From positions 1 through 8,468 of the forward strand of contig QNAY01000042.1 in assembly GCA_003645605.1 (NCBI GenBank): DNA of 8,468 nt, in the 5' to 3' direction. Source of the DNA: Thermodesulfobacteriota bacterium (GTDB taxonomy: Bacteria > Desulfobacterota > Dissulfuribacteria > Dissulfuribacterales > UBA3076). The notes beneath the pieces were generated by a model that was not told the DNA's origin, ran no database searches, and saw nothing but the letters and a program-made list of their open reading frames with translations. Of the stretch, positions 5,915-8,468 are shown piece by piece (position 1 is the stretch's first letter; every line of letters begins with the position of its first letter). Position numbers and translations under genes: made by a program.

Positions 5915-8468
5915 TCACATCATTCCCCTTATCAGTGCTTCTGTCAGGGCAATTGCTTTTGGGTGCATCATTACCATGAGTTCGCCTCCGGCAAGCAGCA
6001 AGGTTGAGGCGGTTACGGCCTCCATAAGCACTCCACGGCGCTCTTGATCCCCCAAAAGGGCATCACTTGGTAAACGGCACTCCTTGGTCTTCCAGACTTC
6101 CCTTCCGAGATTGCATATGAAGGGTACCTGGAGCTTCTCATCCTGCTGGGTCAGGGCTGCCAGCCTTATGCGCTCCATGACTGAGTATGAGTATTCAATG
6201 CCGTAACCTACAGCCCCTATAGAGGGATCCATCAAGATCTGATTCAGGGATAATCCAAGGTTCTCCAACAAAATGTTCAGTTGCTTTGCAAGATTTACGT
6301 CAATGGGCGTAGATGCCACAACCGGAAGCTGAAAGGCCATAGCCGTGGCCCCTAATGAACGATAATTTGCATCACTCAGCGGGCCCAGGCACACCTTGCG
6401 ATTGCCCACAAGGTTGGTTACCTCTCTCAGAGTCTCGGTATCTTTTTCAGCATTTCCGCAGCCCCAGAGGATCACAGGCACATCTATCCCTTCTATAACT
6501 GACTGAGCTACCTTGGCTGCCTCATCCGAGGGCCGGTTCATACCGTTGGGATCAGTGCTGACAAGAGAAAGGCAAATGGCCTCTGCGCCATAGTCATTTA
6601 TGCATTTCCCGGCCCATGCAACAGGATCAGAAAATACATCGGAATAATATTTGCTGAGCACATCAGGCCAGTCTTCCGGCTCTGAATCCAGGATTCCAAA
6701 GGCCACCTGAGGCGCATGGGGCATATCTCCTTCAAACACATGAAAGGGCAAAGTAGAGGATCCACCAACGGTCAGCGCCTTTTCACCCTCACCCAGGCTT
6801 ACCTCGTAGATAGCGCTTGTGCAGGATTCTGTAAACTGGTTCCCTGATATAGAGCCTGCTCTCTCGGAAAGAGACATGGTTTCTCTTGGAAATTCAGCAA
6901 CAGAGAGATCCTCTATTCCAGTTGGTGTGGTTGCAGCAGGGGTCTCTTTTTTTGCCTCGGCCTTTATTTCCTCAGTCACCGGAGCGGCTTTGGGCTCAGG
7001 AGTGGGCGGGACTTCTGTTTTCTCCGGCACCTCCGGCTCGGCAGGAACCAACACAGGAGCTGCTTCCACGGACTCTGCCTTCAGCAGACCGGCCCTTGCC
7101 TTTTCATCGTACGGTTTCAGCTCCAGGGCCTGCTTAAAGGCCTTCTGTGCCCCACCTAGATCACCTTTGTGCAAGCAGACATTGCCTGTGGCGACAAGGC
7201 GTATCATCCATTTACTCTGCCATTCTTCAGGGCTCAGTCCCTCAGGACACGGCGGGACTCCTTCCGGCACGGCTGGCGCCGCCTTTGCCGATGCAACGAT
7301 TTCAAGGACTTCCCTGGCCTTTTTCAGTCCTTCCCCGGCCCTCTGGTCCTTTGGCTCAATTGCCAATGCCTTTTCAAAGGCATCAAGTGCTTTGGCTGCA
7401 TCATTTTTATGGAGAAGTATATTACCTTTGGCTACAAGGTTAACTACCTCCTTGTGCCTGGTCTCTGCCCTCGGTTTTTCTATCTCTTTCCTGGGGGCGG
7501 AAGGCTCTTCAGAAGGAACTGTTACCTGTTCGGCTGTATCCGGATGCAAGAGAAATTCCGCCTCAAAAAATCGTCTCAGGGCCTCAAGCTGATCCTCATT
7601 TATGCCCAGACCTTTGCTCAGAGCCTCAAGCCCCGACCTGAGGGATGTTAACGCACTCCTCTCGCGGCTTGAAAGCGCACTGCTTTCCCTTTTCCCGGCC
7701 GGCCCCCTTACAGCCTGGACATGTCCCTGCCCAGCCTTGGTCTTAGCAAGTTCTGAGTTAAGCCGCTCTATTTCGGTTTCCTTTTGGCCGGCAATTGCCT
7801 TTGCTTCCTGTGCCTGCCTCTTAAGACCGGAAACCTCCGAGGTTACCCTCTCTTTTTCCTTTACGACAAGATCTCTTGATGCCTGAGCCTCAGCCTTGGC
7901 CTGCTCAAGTGCCTTTTCTATCTCCGCTTTTGCGTTTTCTTTTGCCTCAGACACTATCAGTTCTATGGCTTCTGAGCTCCTCAGCCTCGGTTCAACTGCC
8001 TGTGCCCCTGGTCTTGGAGAAAGACCCGCAAGAGAGACTATCTCCGGGACCGCCTGTTCCCATTCAATGGCCATAACGTGGACCCCGGCCACTCCTGGTA
8101 TTTCACGGACCTGCTTTATGATATCTACGCAGATATTGATACCTTCTTCCTTTGGATCCTTTGCGCCCTTCAGACGTTCGATGACATCATCCGTAACATC
8201 AAGGCCCGGCACGAATTTTTTCATATACCGCGCCATGCCAACCGACTTGGGGGGCGTTACCCCTGCAAGGATATAGACTTTTTCATGAAGACCAAGGTCT
8301 CTCACCATCTTCATGAACCTGGTAAACTTTGCGACATTGTAAATGATCTGGGTCTGTATGAAGCTTGCGCCGGCATCTACCTTCTTGGCCACTCTTATGG
8401 GCCTGTACTCAAATGGGTCGGCAAAGGGATTTGCCGCCGCACCAAGCAAAAGCCTTGGCTCATGAGAC
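5915..8468 (-). CDS. MetF (C-terminal half) - coiled coil - TPR - AcsD/CdhD fusion protein, 5'-partial
   Basis: One uninterrupted frame runs from the right window edge to the TGA at 5917-5915. It is still open upstream of the TTG at 8449, so the true start lies outside and the residue numbers used here count from 8449. Residues 1-147 match the C-terminal half of methylenetetrahydrofolate reductase, with a GAAANPF segment, a KVDAGASFIQTQ strand and an ending GVHVMAIEWEQAVPEIV..AGLSPRP typical of bacterial MetF. Residues 155-240 are Ala/Glu/Lys-rich predicted coiled coil, 331-383 and 412-461 are TPR-like repeats, and 462-516 is a Pro/Ala/Glu-rich tether. Residues 517-844 are a complete small subunit of the corrinoid iron-sulfur protein (AcsD/CdhD, TIM barrel), with GGSSTLPFHVFEG, WGCGNAEKD, KQLNILLENLGL, DPSIGAVGYGIEYSYSVMERIRL and EAVTASTLLLAGG. 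There is no methionine between residues 127 and 414, which argues for a single polypeptide. The role inferred is methyl-THF production tethered to the methyl-accepting corrinoid protein. The fusion is unusual; family calls for both ends are secure. Confidence 0.9.
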   Translation of the reverse strand, partial: SHEPRLLLGAAANPFADPFEYRPIRVAKKVDAGASFIQTQIIYNVAKFTRFMKMVRDLGLHEKVYILAGVTPPKSVGMARYMKKFVPGLDVTDDVIERLKGAKDPKEEGINICVDIIKQVREIPGVAGVHVMAIEWEQAVPEIVSLAGLSPRPGAQAVEPRLRSSEAIELIVSEAKENAKAEIEKALEQAKAEAQASRDLVVKEKERVTSEVSGLKRQAQEAKAIAGQKETEIERLNSELAKTKAGQGHVQAVRGPAGKRESSALSSRERSALTSLRSGLEALSKGLGINEDQLEALRRFFEAEFLLHPDTAEQVTVPSEEPSAPRKEIEKPRAETRHKEVVNLVAKGNILLHKNDAAKALDAFEKALAIEPKDQRAGEGLKKAREVLEIVASAKAAPAVPEGVPPCPEGLSPEEWQSKWMIRLVATGNVCLHKGDLGGAQKAFKQALELKPYDEKARAGLLKAESVEAAPVLVPAEPEVPEKTEVPPTPEPKAAPVTEEIKAEAKKETPAATTPTGIEDLSVAEFPRETMSLSERAGSISGNQFTESCTSAIYEVSLGEGEKALTVGGSSTLPFHVFEGDMPHAPQVAFGILDSEPEDWPDVLSKYYSDVFSDPVAWAGKCINDYGAEAICLSLVSTDPNGMNRPSDEAAKVAQSVIEGIDVPVILWGCGNAEKDTETLREVTNLVGNRKVCLGPLSDANYRSLGATAMAFQLPVVASTPIDVNLAKQLNILLENLGLSLNQILMDPSIGAVGYGIEYSYSVMERIRLAALTQQDEKLQVPFICNLGREVWKTKECRLPSDALLGDQERRGVLMEAVTASTLLLAGGELMVMMHPKAIALTEALIRGMM
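5918..6901 (-). other. acsD: AcsD/CdhD domain (corrinoid iron-sulfur protein small subunit)
   Basis: The domain is about 328 residues, close to the roughly 320 residues of stand-alone AcsD. It aligns by eye along its whole length with the Moorella protein: the GGSSTLPFH strand, WPDVL, the DPNG loop, the VILWGCGN strand, the KQLNILLENLGL helix, the DPSIGAVGYGIEYS loop and the C-terminal MMHPKAIAL segment. It forms the heterodimer with AcsC that holds the cobamide cofactor between the two TIM barrels. AcsC is encoded after acsB, not next to this gene. Confidence 0.92.
6902..8008 (-). other. Linker of the fusion: coiled coil, two TPR-like repeats, Pro/Ala/Glu tether
   Basis: About 369 residues separate the two enzyme domains. 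Residues 155-240 (7987-7730) are dominated by Ala, Glu and Lys/Arg with heptad-like spacing (coiled coil). Residues 260-300 look like a further helix pair. TPR-like unit 1 is at 7459-7301 and unit 2 at 7216-7067. They share the pattern LVA.GN..LHK.D...A..AF..AL...P.D..A..GL.KA, the canonical TPR spacing of small and Ala residues ending in Pro. A tether rich in Pro, Ala and Glu (about 7066-6902) follows. The two units look like an old internal duplication. The probable role is a protein-protein docking arm; the partner is unknown. Confidence 0.75.
8009..8467 (-). other. metF: MetF-type methylenetetrahydrofolate reductase domain, C-terminal half
   Basis: This is the N-terminal visible part of the fusion. 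The (beta/alpha)8 flavoprotein signature is recognisable: VAKKVDAGASFIQTQ aligns with the E. coli MetF segment that ends in its conserved ITQ, and the last strand GVHVMAIEW leads to the usual AGL-PRP end. The N-terminal half, which would carry the catalytic Glu and further flavin contacts, is beyond the window. The electron donor therefore cannot be judged (NADH, ferredoxin, or a MetV/Hdr partner). Confidence 0.88.

Noticed and set aside
6860..6880. An internal ATG at residue 525 as a separate acsD start
   Set aside because: The ATG is in frame and near the AcsD domain edge, but it has only a weak purine stretch upstream and no preceding stop, and the frame continues cleanly through the linker. 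Secondary internal initiation cannot be excluded.
6819..7592. A 257-codon plus-strand frame rich in Ser and Ala opposite the fusion linker
   Set aside because: It mirrors the Ala/Glu/Pro-rich linker; its low-complexity Ser/Ala composition follows from that, and no domain is visible.
8447..8449. TTG at 8449 as the true start of the MetF-AcsD gene
   Set aside because: The frame stays open to the window edge with MetF-like residues (SHEPRLL) upstream, and a start here would delete half of the MetF barrel.

Overview
All five genes in this window lie on the minus strand and read from right to left. They encode the carbonyl and methyl-transfer half of the Wood-Ljungdahl (reductive acetyl-CoA) pathway, followed by a fructose-1,6-bisphosphatase-like gene. 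This points to a strict anaerobe that fixes CO2 or oxidises acetate through acetyl-CoA synthase. Gene content and protein style suggest a Desulfobacterota-type sulfate reducer or syntroph, but this is an inference. Other anaerobic bacteria that use the pathway cannot be excluded from sequence reading alone.

Layout in the direction of transcription. (1) 8468-5915: a very large ORF, cut at its 5' end by the window edge. It joins the C-terminal half of a MetF-type methylenetetrahydrofolate reductase, an Ala/Glu/Lys-rich coiled coil, two TPR-like repeats, a Pro/Ala/Glu-rich tether and a complete AcsD/CdhD (small subunit of the corrinoid iron-sulfur protein). (2) 5891-3687: acsB, acetyl-CoA synthase, with all A-cluster cysteines. 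(3) 3514-2162: acsC, large subunit of the corrinoid iron-sulfur protein, with its N-terminal 4Fe-4S motif. (4) 2102-1212: acsE, methyltetrahydrofolate:corrinoid methyltransferase. (5) 1109-99: a class I FBPase homologue. It keeps most sugar-phosphate-binding motifs but has lost several residues normally essential for metal binding and catalysis. A long hairpin lies just past its stop.

How the genes work together: MetF makes methyl-THF. AcsE moves the methyl group to the cobamide of AcsC/AcsD. AcsB joins the methyl group with CO and CoA to form acetyl-CoA. An FBPase would serve gluconeogenesis from that acetyl-CoA, but this copy is probably not an ordinary FBPase. The CO-producing subunit (acsA/cdhA), the nickel and corrinoid activation proteins, and the start of the metF part are not in the window.

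The two strongest points of interest are the MetF-coiled-coil-TPR-AcsD fusion, which physically links methyl-THF formation to the corrinoid protein two steps downstream, and the FBPase homologue with a dismantled active site. Among the non-coding gaps, the one between acsB and acsC holds a long G/C-tract-bounded inverted repeat, and the one between acsC and acsE holds nested AGCTTAT palindromes.
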